NCBI RefSeq assembly: GCF_010119235.1
Contig: NZ_JAAATZ010000001.1
Location: 1,456,501 to 1,520,500, forward strand
DNA from: Flavobacterium phycosphaerae
GTDB taxonomy: Bacteria > Bacteroidota > Bacteroidia > Flavobacteriales > Flavobacteriaceae
Length of the DNA: 64,000 bases
Direction of reading: 5' to 3'
Made by a program: the position numbers and the translations under genes. Shown here piece after piece: positions 25,938 to 34,487 of the stretch. The notes under the pieces are model-generated. The model was given only the letters and a program-made list of their open reading frames with translations, had not been told where the DNA came from and made no database searches. Each line of letters opens with the position of its first letter. Position 1 is the stretch's first letter.

Positions 25938-27605
25938 TTATTGGTGTTTGATTTCATTACTGATTTTCCCTTCTTGCATGGTTATGATTCGAGTACATTT
26001 TTGTCTCCAATACTCCTTTTTTGAGGATACGATTACGGTCCATTTGTTTTCATCAGAGGTGATAAAATCAATAATCTCATTAGCAGCATCGTCATCCATT
26101 TTATCCAAAGCATCTTCATAGAAAAGGATTTTAGGTTTATTGATGATACTTCGGGCCAAAAGAATTTTTTGAGCATTGGAAGAAGAAAGTTGTTTTCCTT
26201 CAGGAAATATTTTGGTGTCCAAACCTTTTGGCAACGATTTGATGAATTCTCCCAATTTGACACTGTCAATAGCCCACTTAATGTCTTCTTGCGTGACCAT
26301 CGGATTGTTGAAGGTAATGTTTTCTAAAATGGTTCCCTCAAATGGCGTTTCACCGGTTATAATAGTGCTGATTTGCGAACGGAATTGCTCCAAATCAATC
26401 TTGCGATACGTGTCATCATTAATATAAAGCGAACCCGAAGTAGGTTGGAGTAAACCTGATAAAATTCGAATAAGTGTGGTCTTCCCCGAACCGTTGGTGC
26501 CTTCTAAATAGATTTTGTCTGATTGATTGATGGTCAAATTGATTTTCTCCAAAACATGATCGGTGGCATCCGGAAATTTATAGCTCATATTTTCGGCAGC
26601 TAACTGAATATTGGTATAGCAATAATCGGTCGGTTTTGCTGCGGTTTCTTCAATTTCTAAATCAGTTATCTGGCCTATTTTTTCTACTGCAGTTAAAACA
26701 TCATACAGTGTTTCTAAACCGATTACAATTTTTTCGACTGAATTAATCACAAGCAGTATAATGATTTCGGCAGCCACAAATTGACCGATATTCATCTTTT
26801 GATTCAATACCAAATACCCACCAATAAACAACAATCCGGCTGTAATGATAATCTTGAAAACAATCAGTTGGGTGAATTGTCTTTTGATGATGCTGAAATG
26901 TTTTTCTCTATACGAAAGGTATTCTGAAACCAACCGGTCGTTTTTGCTTAAAGCAAAATCAAAATTCGAAGCTTTCTTAAAACTGAAATTGTTACGAGCC
27001 ATTTCCTGAAGCCAGCTGACTACTTTATATTTGTATTTTGATTCTTTAAGACTGGTCGAAAGCCCGGAGTGATACGAAAACTTCAAAATAATATACAGTA
27101 GTATCAACAACAAAATACCAAAGAAAATAAAAAACGGATGGTACAACGAGAGCAGTACTATTCCCAATGTTATTTGCAGCAAAGCCGAAGAAAAATCAAG
27201 CAACAGCTTTGTCGCTCCTTTTTGAATAGTGAGGGTGTCAAAAAAACGATTGGCTAACTCAGGAGGATACTGATTGTACAATTCTTCTGTTTTGATTTTA
27301 GGTAATCGAAAGCCAAATTCAAAAGAGGACCGGATGAAGATTTTTTGCTGTAAGTTTTCAGTTATTCTCAATTGCATCAACGATAATATACCTACCAATG
27401 CCACGCCGGCTATAACTATAAATACCAAAACAATCCACGAAACACTCACTCTGCCCGATTGAATTAAGTTGATAATAGCCTGGATGCCCAAAGGGAGCGA
27501 CAAGCTGATCAAACCGGCAAAGATGGCATAGAAAAAGATTTGTGAAATGTCTTTTTTGTCTAACTTAAGTAAATTAATCAGTCTTTGTGAGGTAGTGAGT
27601 GCCAT
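25938..27605 (-). CDS. ABC exporter (membrane domain plus degenerate ATPase domain)
   Basis: A 555-residue half-transporter with no N-terminal peptidase domain. Five or six membrane segments occupy about 20-300, and the ATPase domain about 335-550. Walker A is intact (GTNGSGKTT, 369-377), but the Q-loop Gln is replaced (STIITGETPF, Thr417 at that place), the signature is LSSSN (473-477) instead of LSGGQ, Walker B plus the next residue reads FYED with Glu497-Asp498 in place of Asp-Glu, and no switch His is seen in TVIVSSKKEYW (523-533). It should form a homodimer feeding the HlyD and TolC partners. Whether it hydrolyses ATP normally is doubtful from sequence alone. The substrate is unknown. 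Confidence 0.9.
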   Translation of the reverse strand: MALTTSQRLINLLKLDKKDISQIFFYAIFAGLISLSLPLGIQAIINLIQSGRVSVSWIVLVFIVIAGVALVGILSLMQLRITENLQQKIFIRSSFEFGFRLPKIKTEELYNQYPPELANRFFDTLTIQKGATKLLLDFSSALLQITLGIVLLSLYHPFFIFFGILLLILLYIILKFSYHSGLSTSLKESKYKYKVVSWLQEMARNNFSFKKASNFDFALSKNDRLVSEYLSYREKHFSIIKRQFTQLIVFKIIITAGLLFIGGYLVLNQKMNIGQFVAAEIIILLVINSVEKIVIGLETLYDVLTAVEKIGQITDLEIEETAAKPTDYCYTNIQLAAENMSYKFPDATDHVLEKINLTINQSDKIYLEGTNGSGKTTLIRILSGLLQPTSGSLYINDDTYRKIDLEQFRSQISTIITGETPFEGTILENITFNNPMVTQEDIKWAIDSVKLGEFIKSLPKGLDTKIFPEGKQLSSSNAQKILLARSIINKPKILFYEDALDKMDDDAANEIIDFITSDENKWTVIVSSKKEYWRQKCTRIITMQEGKISNEIKHQ

Positions 27606-27607
27606 AC

Positions 27608-28282
27608 TTATTTGCTTATTGTTTTTTGTACCAAATCAAGATAAAAATCGGTGGGTGAATTACTCTCATTACAATTGGTGATGGTTGTTAAATGATCCTT
27701 TAAGAAATGTTGATGCAACGAACCCTCTACCACCGAGGAGGCCAAACTTTTAGCAAATAAATACTCCGGATTAACCTCGTGTATAATGTCAATTATTCGA
27801 TTGATGACTCTTTTGTATACTAAGAAGAAGCCTTCTTTGTTTTCTTCATCAACTTCTTTCGTCAACAAGGTTTTGGTGAATTGAATAATGATAATTCGGT
27901 TTAAAATCGATTCATTGATGTGAAGTGTAGTGCTGTCATCTACAATTTTTTCAGTGACAATAGTGATGGCCTTTTTCAACTTCTCCATAGGATCACTCAT
28001 GTTGGAAGTCGAAAAAACCAAACGGTATTCCATCCATCCCCAATACCACGAACACAAATACAACAAAAGTTTGTGCTTACTCTCAAAATAACGATAAATC
28101 GAACTTTCATTAGAACCGATACGTTCGCCTAACTTCTTAAACGTAAAATCTTCAAAGCCGATTTCATCAATCAACACGATGCTTTCCTGAATGATTTTTT
28201 TGCCAAGTACGGAACTCTCAGGGTCTTTTACATAAATCTTTTCGTTAACCTGTATTTTTAAATGCGACAGTATAGTATCCAT
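27608..28282 (-). CDS. TetR/AcrR family transcriptional regulator
   Basis: A 224-residue regulator, first gene of the exporter operon; its stop lies two bases before the ABC start. The N-terminal helix-turn-helix is seen in IGFEDFTFKKLGERIGSNESSIYRYFESKHKLLLYL (about 37-75). The C-terminal ligand domain is mostly helical and not classifiable. TetR proteins usually repress adjacent efflux genes and release DNA on ligand binding. A perfect palindrome sits beside its -7 box and is the likely operator. Confidence 0.9.
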   Translation of the reverse strand: MDTILSHLKIQVNEKIYVKDPESSVLGKKIIQESIVLIDEIGFEDFTFKKLGERIGSNESSIYRYFESKHKLLLYLCSWYWGWMEYRLVFSTSNMSDPMEKLKKAITIVTEKIVDDSTTLHINESILNRIIIIQFTKTLLTKEVDEENKEGFFLVYKRVINRIIDIIHEVNPEYLFAKSLASSVVEGSLHQHFLKDHLTTITNCNESNSPTDFYLDLVQKTISK

Positions 28283-28299
28283 AATGATATTATTTTCCG

Positions 28300-28320
28300 C
28301 AAATATAATAGTAATACTAT
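28300..28320 (-). promoter_or_regulatory. tetR-exporter operon promoter with palindromic operator
   Basis: On the minus strand TATATTTG (28300-28307) matches the -7 consensus, 17 bases before the tetR ATG. Directly upstream of it is the palindrome ATAGTA-N-TACTAT (28308-28320), placed where a bound repressor would block polymerase. That it is the TetR operator is inference. Confidence 0.6.
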
Positions 28321-28428
28321 CAAATATGAAATTTTAACTTTTATTTATAAAATGTTATACTTCCGGACTATGAGCAATGTCATGTTTTTATAAAAGGTTC
28401 TATTCTAATTTTGTCCAAAATTTTAGTT

Positions 28429-29697
28429 ATGAGCAAATATGTTACCGCAGCCGAAGCTGTAAAAGTGGTGAAATCGAACGATAGGGTTTATGTTCAAGCC
28501 GCCGCTGCAGCCCCCACTATTTTAACCAAAGCCCTCACCGATAGAGCTGCTGAGTTAAACAATGTAGAAATCTGTCATTTGCATACCGAAGGGGAAGCAC
28601 CCTATGCTAATCCTGCCCTGGCAGAGAGTTTTCATGTGAATTCTTTTTTTATTGGTGCCAATGTGCGTCATACTTTATCCGCCGGTAATGGTTCGTATAC
28701 CCCGGTTTTTTTAAGTGAATTACCGCATTTATTCAGAAAAAATGTATTGCCTATTGATGTGTGCTTTATTCATGTTTCGCCACCCGACAGGCATGGGTAT
28801 TGCTCTCTCGGGGTTTCGGTAGAAGCCACAATAGCCGCTATAGAAAATGCGAAAATAGTAATCGCCCAAGTCAATCCACAAATGCCGCGAACCTTTGGTG
28901 ACGGTATTTTACACGTGGATGAAATTGATTATCTAGTCGAAGTCGATGTGCCGATTTATGGTCATGAACCAACGCCTTTCTCTAAAGAGGAAGAAAAAAT
29001 AGGCGAGTATGTAGCTTCTTTAATCGATGACCGAAGCACCCTCCAAATGGGTATCGGTTCCATCCCCAATGCCGCCCTGAGCAAACTCAAAAACCACAAA
29101 GATTTAGGCTTGCACACCGAAATGTTCTCCGATGGCGTGATTGATTTAATTGAAAGTGACGTAATTAATTGTAATTATAAAGGCACCTTGCGCGGCAGAG
29201 TTTTAGCCACCTTTTTAATCGGTTCCAAGCGTTTGTATGACTTTGTCAACGACAATCCGTTCATAGAAATGAAAGAATCCTCAATGGTTAACGATACCGC
29301 TCGTATTCGTAAAAACCCTAAAATGGTGGCTATCAATTCTGCCATAGAAGTAGATGTGACCGGGCAGGTTTGTGCCGATTCTATTGGTGCCCAAATGTAC
29401 TCCGGCGTAGGAGGTCAAATGGATTTCATACGAGGAGCATCCCTAAGCGAAGGCGGAAAAGCCATCATAGCGCTACCCTCAATCACCAAAAGAGGCGAAA
29501 GCAGAATCGTGCCTTACTTGAAACAAGGAGCCGGCGTGGTCTCTACCCGCTCTCACGTGCAATACATTATTACCGAAAACGGTATAGCCAATCTCTATGG
29601 CAAAACCCTGAAGCAACGTCTCAACGAAATGGTCAAAATTGCCCATCCTTCCCATCAGGAAAGCATCGAAAGAGGGTATTATGAAATGCTGAGGTAA
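28429..29697 (+). CDS. Acetyl-CoA hydrolase/transferase (4-hydroxybutyrate CoA-transferase type)
   Basis: A 422-residue class I CoA-transferase family enzyme. The catalytic Glu motif is visible as LGLHTEMFSDGVIDL, and the CoA-binding glycine-rich region as GVGGQMDFIRGASLSEGGKAI. Such enzymes move CoA between acetyl-CoA and short acids such as 4-hydroxybutyrate, propionate or succinate. Which acid is used cannot be read. The ATG at 28429 gives MSKYVTAAEAV; a TTG 18 bases upstream is less likely. The gene is convergent with gpmI across the 21-bp repeat array and has no hairpin terminator of its own. Confidence 0.9.
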   Translation: MSKYVTAAEAVKVVKSNDRVYVQAAAAAPTILTKALTDRAAELNNVEICHLHTEGEAPYANPALAESFHVNSFFIGANVRHTLSAGNGSYTPVFLSELPHLFRKNVLPIDVCFIHVSPPDRHGYCSLGVSVEATIAAIENAKIVIAQVNPQMPRTFGDGILHVDEIDYLVEVDVPIYGHEPTPFSKEEEKIGEYVASLIDDRSTLQMGIGSIPNAALSKLKNHKDLGLHTEMFSDGVIDLIESDVINCNYKGTLRGRVLATFLIGSKRLYDFVNDNPFIEMKESSMVNDTARIRKNPKMVAINSAIEVDVTGQVCADSIGAQMYSGVGGQMDFIRGASLSEGGKAIIALPSITKRGESRIVPYLKQGAGVVSTRSHVQYIITENGIANLYGKTLKQRLNEMVKIAHPSHQESIERGYYEMLR

Positions 29698-29738
29698 ATA
29701 AACCAAACAAAAAGCAGTATTAAGGGGCTATCTTTATT

Positions 29739-30095
29739 GGTATAGCCTCCCTTGCTATCGGTTTAGTCAATCTTGCCAATAGTATAGCCTCTCTTGTCAA
29801 TGGTATAGTCTCTCTTGCCATTGGTTTAGTCAATCTTGTCAATGGTATAGCCTATCTTGCCATTGGTTTAGTCAATCTTGCCAATGGTATAGCCTCCCTT
29901 GCCATTGGTTTAGGTAATCTTGTCAATGGTATAGCCTCTCTTGCCATTGGTTTAGTCAATCTTGTCAATGGTATAGCCTCTCTTGCCGTTGGTTTAGTCA
30001 ATCTTGCCAATGGTATAGCCTTCCTTGCCGTTGATTTAGTCAATCTTGCCAATGGTATAGCCTCCCTTGCCATTGGTTCAGCCTTTCTTGCCTTT
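29739..30095. repeat. Tandem array of 17 x 21 bp, paired into 42-bp units
   Basis: Seventeen consecutive 21-base units with no gaps. They alternate between two forms, GGTATAGCCTCTCTTGCCATT-like and GGTTTAGTCAATCTTGCCAAT-like, so the higher-order period is 42 bases. Divergence between copies is mostly single-base change; the last unit (30075-30095) is the most decayed. The length is a multiple of three, and the plus strand stays open from 29724 to 30296 without any ATG ahead of the repeats. It fills most of the 587-base gap between the convergent CoA-transferase and gpmI genes. The remaining gap, 30096-30284, holds the gpmI terminator and nothing else recognised. Confidence 0.95.
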
Positions 30096-30225
30096 ACTTT
30101 TATCAAACGTTCCGATACTTTAAGGGATAATGCTTTGTCCACAAGGCTACTGTTCAAAGGCAAAGCACTCCTTATCAATGGTAAAGAGTCACTAAGCCCA
30201 CCTTTTGTAACCATGCTCGTTGGCA

Positions 30226-30262
30226 CAATCAAAAAAAGCTCCCCAAATGAGCAGCTTTCTTA
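30226..30262 (-). terminator. Probable gpmI terminator
   Basis: On the minus strand AAAGCT, a bulge and CTC pair with GGG and AGCTTT (about 30235-30259), followed by seven T. It lies about 25-50 bases beyond the gpmI stop. Confidence 0.6.
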
Positions 30263-30284
30263 TAGTAATAGCGATAATACGGTT

Positions 30285-31801
30285 TTACAACAATGACTTT
30301 CCGGTCATTACCTCGGGCTTTTCAATACCCATAAGCTCCAGTATAGTAGGAGCAAGGTCACCCAAAACCCCATTGCTGATATGCTTCAGTTCAGGGTCCA
30401 CCAAAATAATAGGAACCGGGTTAGTAGTATGCGCCGTGTTAGGCGTACCATCCGGATTAATCATCGTTTCACAATTGCCATGGTCCGCAATAATAATAGT
30501 AGTATAATGATTAGTCAAAGCAGTTTCCACCACTTCCTTTACACACACATCAACAGCCTCACAAGCTTTAATAGCAGCAGCCATAACGCCCGTATGTCCC
30601 ACCATGTCGCCATTGGCAAAATTAAGACACACAAAATCAACGTCTCCTTTTTGCAACTCAGGAACCAAAGCATCCTTCAACTCATAAGCACTCATCTCAG
30701 GTTGCAAATCATAAGTAGCTACCTTGGGTGAGTTTCTCAAAATGCGGGTTTCTCCTCTAAACGGAATCTCACGACCCCCGAAAAGAAAAAAGTAACATGC
30801 GGATACTTCTCGGTCTCCGCAATACGAATCTGGGTCTTATGGTGTTTTTCCAAAACTTCACCCAATGTCTCAGTGATGTTGTCCTTATCATAAATTACGT
30901 GAACATTCTCATAGGTATCGTCATAATTGGTCATGGTGACATAATACAAACTAAGCTTGTGCATGTTCTGCTCATGAAAATCTTTTTGCGAAAGCGCCTC
31001 AGTCAATTCCCGCCCGCGGTCTGTCCTAAAGTTAAAGAAGATAACCACATCATCATTTTGAATGGTAGCCAAAGGTTGCCCGTCAGCACCCACCGAAACA
31101 ATAGGAAGGATGAACTCATCGGTCACATTTTCAGCATAACTCTCAGCTATGCTTTGAACCAAATCGGTACTGTACTTTCCGGTGCCGTTAACCACTAAAT
31201 CATAAGCTAGTTTTACGCGCTCCCAACGTTTATCACGATCCATAGCATAATAACGACCTACGACCGAAGCAATTTTAGCGGTAGTATTTTGAAGATAAAG
31301 TGCCAATTCCTCAATATAGCCTTTCCCCGACTTAGGATCCACATCCCGACCATCCGTAAAAGCATGAACAAAGACGTTTTGCAAACCAAAATCCTGTGAA
31401 GCATCAATCAAACCGCGCAAGTGCGAAGTATGCGAATGCACCCCGCCATCCGAAACCAAACCAAGAAAGTGAACGGCTTTGTTATTTTCTTTTGCATAAG
31501 TAAAGGCGTCAATCAGTGGCTGCTCATTACGCATCGTTTTATGTGCCACCGCCAGATTAATTTTGGCCAAATCCTGATACACAATTCTGCCGGCGCCCAA
31601 GTTCATGTGACCCACTTCTGAGTTTCCCATTTGCCCCTCCGGTAAGCCCACATTCAAACCATCCGTTCGCAATTGTGCGTTAGGATATTTAGTATAAAGG
31701 CTGTTGATAAAGGGTACGTTGGCATTGTCAATGGCAGAGACTTTCGGGTCAGGCGATTTGCCCCAACCGTCCAAAATCATGAGGATTACTTTCTTGTTCA
31801 T
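30285..31801 (-). pseudogene. gpmI: 2,3-bisphosphoglycerate-independent phosphoglycerate mutase, frameshifted by one base
   Basis: GpmI interconverts 3- and 2-phosphoglycerate in glycolysis using two Mn2+ ions. The N-terminal part has MILDGWGKS and the phosphoserine motif GQMGNSEVGHMNLGAG; the C-terminal part has VCLNFANGDMVGHTG, IIADHGNCE and NTAHTTNPVP, all metal ligands. The frame breaks after VTFFFSG. Adding one base to the C5 run at 30775-30779 restores FFSGGREIPFRGETRIL and a 505-residue protein of normal length. A central glycolytic gene is unlikely to be dead, so a sequencing error is the simplest reading. Confidence 0.92.
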
Positions 31802-31817
31802 CGGGAATTATTTTAAA

Positions 31818-31825
31818 CAAAGATA
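31818..31825 (-). promoter_or_regulatory. -7 promoter element for gpmI
   Basis: TATCTTTG on the minus strand matches TAnnTTTG, 16 bases before the gpmI ATG, in the gap after the DUF5916 gene. Confidence 0.5.
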
Positions 31826-31840
31826 ACCCAAAAATTAATT

Positions 31841-34297
31841 TTAGAAACGGATTCTTTCGGTTGGTTTGGTAAATGTCTTAGATAAATTACCCCCTTTGAT
31901 TGAATTGTAATCAATAAAATACCGAACACTAATAGAGAAAATATGATTGAGGTTTTGATTGTCAATAGCATCCCTAAAATTACGCTCAAACTGTCGACTG
32001 AAATCCTGACTAAACAGCGCTGCATTGTTTCGGTATAAAACAGAAACCTGACTGCCCGGCGCAAACCACCAAGAATAAGATAAATCGAAGTTCCAAAGAT
32101 TCAAATTAAAGTTTTTGTTTTCAGTGTAACTGGTATTTTCCAGCAAACTGCCGTCATCCTGAAGGGTTAAAAAGTTATGATTCGTTACATAAGACCAATA
32201 ATGACGAACCGAAAGGGTTAAGTTCATTTTATTGTTTAATGAATATTTCCCCTGCAACGTATTGGTGTAAGTAATTCGGTCTCTTCTTCCAAAAATGGTG
32301 TTGTCGTTGCTGTCAAAATCAACCCAGCCGATATTTTTGTTTTGTCGGTAAAAATTAAAATTATAGGTCAATGAAAAATGATCGTCAAAACGATACCTCG
32401 GACTAAATACGAAACCATAATTCACTCTTCCTTTTTCATTTAAAAAGTTATAAGAAGGATTAAGGTCCCAAGCAAATTTCCGATTGTAATTAGAAGAATA
32501 ATAAAACCAAAGGTTAAGACTCTCCGGCAAGGTTACATATTGAATTTCATTAAAGGAGCGAGGCTCGTAAAAATCATAAATCTTCAAAGGTCTTATGTTA
32601 AAGCCACCACCATAATAATCATTTTGAGTATCATTCGAGTTAATATTAAGGTTAAGCTGCCCGGCTTGGATTCGTCCGGTTAGGTTGTCAAACTCAGAAT
32701 AAAAATTCAAATTAGCCTGAAAGGTATTAAAGGTTTTAGTAGGATTTAAAATTCGATAGCTCACATTACCATATGCCGTATGATAATGGGTTTGAAAATT
32801 AATACCCAAATCGTTAATGTCATATTCCCTTGAATAATATTCACCACCTAAACCAAAACGGTATTTGCCACTGGTTTTTGCAAGATAAAGTTCAGCAGCA
32901 AATCCTTTTCTGTCCTTCAAATCAGGCAACTCATTGATGTAGCTGTACTTGATGCTCCCATTCGTGTTGTAACTGTTTTTTCTGGTGTTTAAATCAAAAA
33001 CCATAGCCGAAACATTAGCATCTTTAAATTCACCATTACGGGTCACATTAGTATTGATAAACGAAACAGAGGAGTTTTTATTAAAACGTTGGTCCAGCAC
33101 AAGCACATTATAATTGGTCAAGGGCGAAAGGATTTCCGCTCGGGTAGCACCCGTATCAGTATTTTTGATTTCCACACTGGTCTTTTCAGAAACAGCATTC
33201 AGAACACCAATGCCCAAACCTCCTTTGGTTCTTCCCGAAATTTTTAATGCATTAATCAGTTTTATATTCCCGGGCTGGTCGATAACCTCTTCACTACTTG
33301 CTGTGGCAATGTTGGGTGTCTCACCAATTCTTCGGGTGTAAAGCAAACCACCTTTGTTAAACAAGTCAGTACCTTCGGTAAAAAAGGGTCTGTTTTCACT
33401 GAATTGTTGTTCAAAAGCACTAAGATTGAGTTCCACATTGTCAAATTTGGTTTGGCCAAAGTCGGGAATCAATATAGCATCAAGTGTAAAGGCATCATTA
33501 ATTCCGTATTTGATGTCTAAACCGCCTTTAAATTCGCCATAGGTTTTCTGTTCTTTACTAGCATAAAAGTATTGCGATGCATAAGGAATTAAAAAGAGAC
33601 GGGTAGGCGTTTTTACATTTTCAATGCCTTCCAAAATACCGGCTTGTGTACTTTCGTTTACTATTTTATTATCCAAGAAATTCCAGGAATACTGATGACG
33701 GAACCGTCTGATTTCACGATAAAAATTCAATCCCCAAGTTTGTTGTTTGTTAGAGGGAAATCGCAGCGCGGCATAAGGAATTTTCATTTCCACTACCCAG
33801 CCAAAATCGGTCAGTTCTACATGGCTATCCCAAATGGCATCCCACGAAAAATCTTCACCGGCGGCTTCGGTATACACCCCATCTTGTTGAACTCCGGCAG
33901 CACTCACAAAAAAGCGAAACTCCTGTTGACCATCATTATAGCCATTAAAGAAAACGCCAAAGTGGTCCGCTATTCCGAAATTATCTCTTGAGGTTAATTC
34001 TTTTAAAACTTTATTGGGTTCGTCATCATAAAGTGTGGCAGCAACATAAATGCCTTCATTATTGTAAACCACTTTGACTTCGGTTCTTTTTCCTTCAGGA
34101 ATGGGTTTGCCGTTATCAGGAGCAATCATGATGAAATCACTGGCAATTGAGGCATTTTTCCAAGCGTCTTCATTAAACTTACCGTCAATAATAATTTTCT
34201 CTTCGGTAGAGTTTGTCTGCAACGTTTTCTTCTGACCAAAAGACAAAACTGTAACAAAAAGAAAAGTATATAAAAAACAATAAGATTTTTTAGACAT
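31841..34297 (-). CDS. DUF5916 outer-membrane protein with CBM9-like N-terminal domain
   Basis: An 818-residue protein with a signal peptide (about 1-21). Residues about 30-210 form a family 9 carbohydrate-binding-like beta-sandwich (IIIDGKFNEDAWKNA, TEVKVVYNNEGIYVAATLYDDEP, WVVEMKIPYAALRF). The rest matches the DUF5916 family, with many alternating aromatic strands (YGFVFSPRYRFDDHFSLTYNFNF and similar) and an ending SVRYFIDYNSIKGGNL, consistent with an outer-membrane beta barrel. Function is unknown; the family is common in Bacteroidota and gammaproteobacteria. It is 40 bases from gpmI on the same strand. Confidence 0.87.
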   Translation of the reverse strand: MSKKSYCFLYTFLFVTVLSFGQKKTLQTNSTEEKIIIDGKFNEDAWKNASIASDFIMIAPDNGKPIPEGKRTEVKVVYNNEGIYVAATLYDDEPNKVLKELTSRDNFGIADHFGVFFNGYNDGQQEFRFFVSAAGVQQDGVYTEAAGEDFSWDAIWDSHVELTDFGWVVEMKIPYAALRFPSNKQQTWGLNFYREIRRFRHQYSWNFLDNKIVNESTQAGILEGIENVKTPTRLFLIPYASQYFYASKEQKTYGEFKGGLDIKYGINDAFTLDAILIPDFGQTKFDNVELNLSAFEQQFSENRPFFTEGTDLFNKGGLLYTRRIGETPNIATASSEEVIDQPGNIKLINALKISGRTKGGLGIGVLNAVSEKTSVEIKNTDTGATRAEILSPLTNYNVLVLDQRFNKNSSVSFINTNVTRNGEFKDANVSAMVFDLNTRKNSYNTNGSIKYSYINELPDLKDRKGFAAELYLAKTSGKYRFGLGGEYYSREYDINDLGINFQTHYHTAYGNVSYRILNPTKTFNTFQANLNFYSEFDNLTGRIQAGQLNLNINSNDTQNDYYGGGFNIRPLKIYDFYEPRSFNEIQYVTLPESLNLWFYYSSNYNRKFAWDLNPSYNFLNEKGRVNYGFVFSPRYRFDDHFSLTYNFNFYRQNKNIGWVDFDSNDNTIFGRRDRITYTNTLQGKYSLNNKMNLTLSVRHYWSYVTNHNFLTLQDDGSLLENTSYTENKNFNLNLWNFDLSYSWWFAPGSQVSVLYRNNAALFSQDFSRQFERNFRDAIDNQNLNHIFSISVRYFIDYNSIKGGNLSKTFTKPTERIRF

Positions 34298-34317
34298 AAA
34301 TGATATGCTTGGTCGAA

Positions 34318-34325
34318 CAAAAATA
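34318..34325 (-). promoter_or_regulatory. -7 promoter element for the DUF5916 gene
   Basis: TATTTTTG on the minus strand matches TAnnTTTG, 20 bases before the ATG. Confidence 0.5.
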
Positions 34326-34421
34326 ATTATTTAATTGATTGTCACAAGGAAGCACACAATAAAAAAACAATCTTTTCGTTATTATTTATGGTTAAGAATT
34401 GGTTAAGATTGCTTCAAAAAT

Positions 34422-34451
34422 TTTGTTCAGAATAAAATTTGCATAGATTTG
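34422..34451 (+). promoter_or_regulatory. Promoter of the L,D-transpeptidase gene
   Basis: TTTG (34422-34425), an 18-base spacer, then TAGATTTG (34444-34451), matching the Bacteroidota -33/-7 arrangement. It lies 36 bases before the ATG. Confidence 0.6.
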
Positions 34452-34487
34452 CCGTCCCGAGTCTAACATTCAAACTTTTAAAATTCA

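Noticed and set aside
25938..28282. Bacteriocin exporter with a leader-peptide-cleaving domain
   Set aside because: The ABC protein has no N-terminal C39 peptidase domain, and no small double-glycine precursor gene was seen around the operon.
29739..30095. CRISPR array
   Set aside because: The 21-base units are directly joined, with no unique spacers and no cas genes nearby.
29852..30232. Leftward open frame with 14-residue Pro/Arg/Thr repeats (PMAREAIPLTRLTK) over the tandem array
   Set aside because: It starts at a TTG with no promoter, stops inside the array at a TAG made by one base change, and the array continues past the stop. It is better seen as a by-product of the 21-base period than as a gene.
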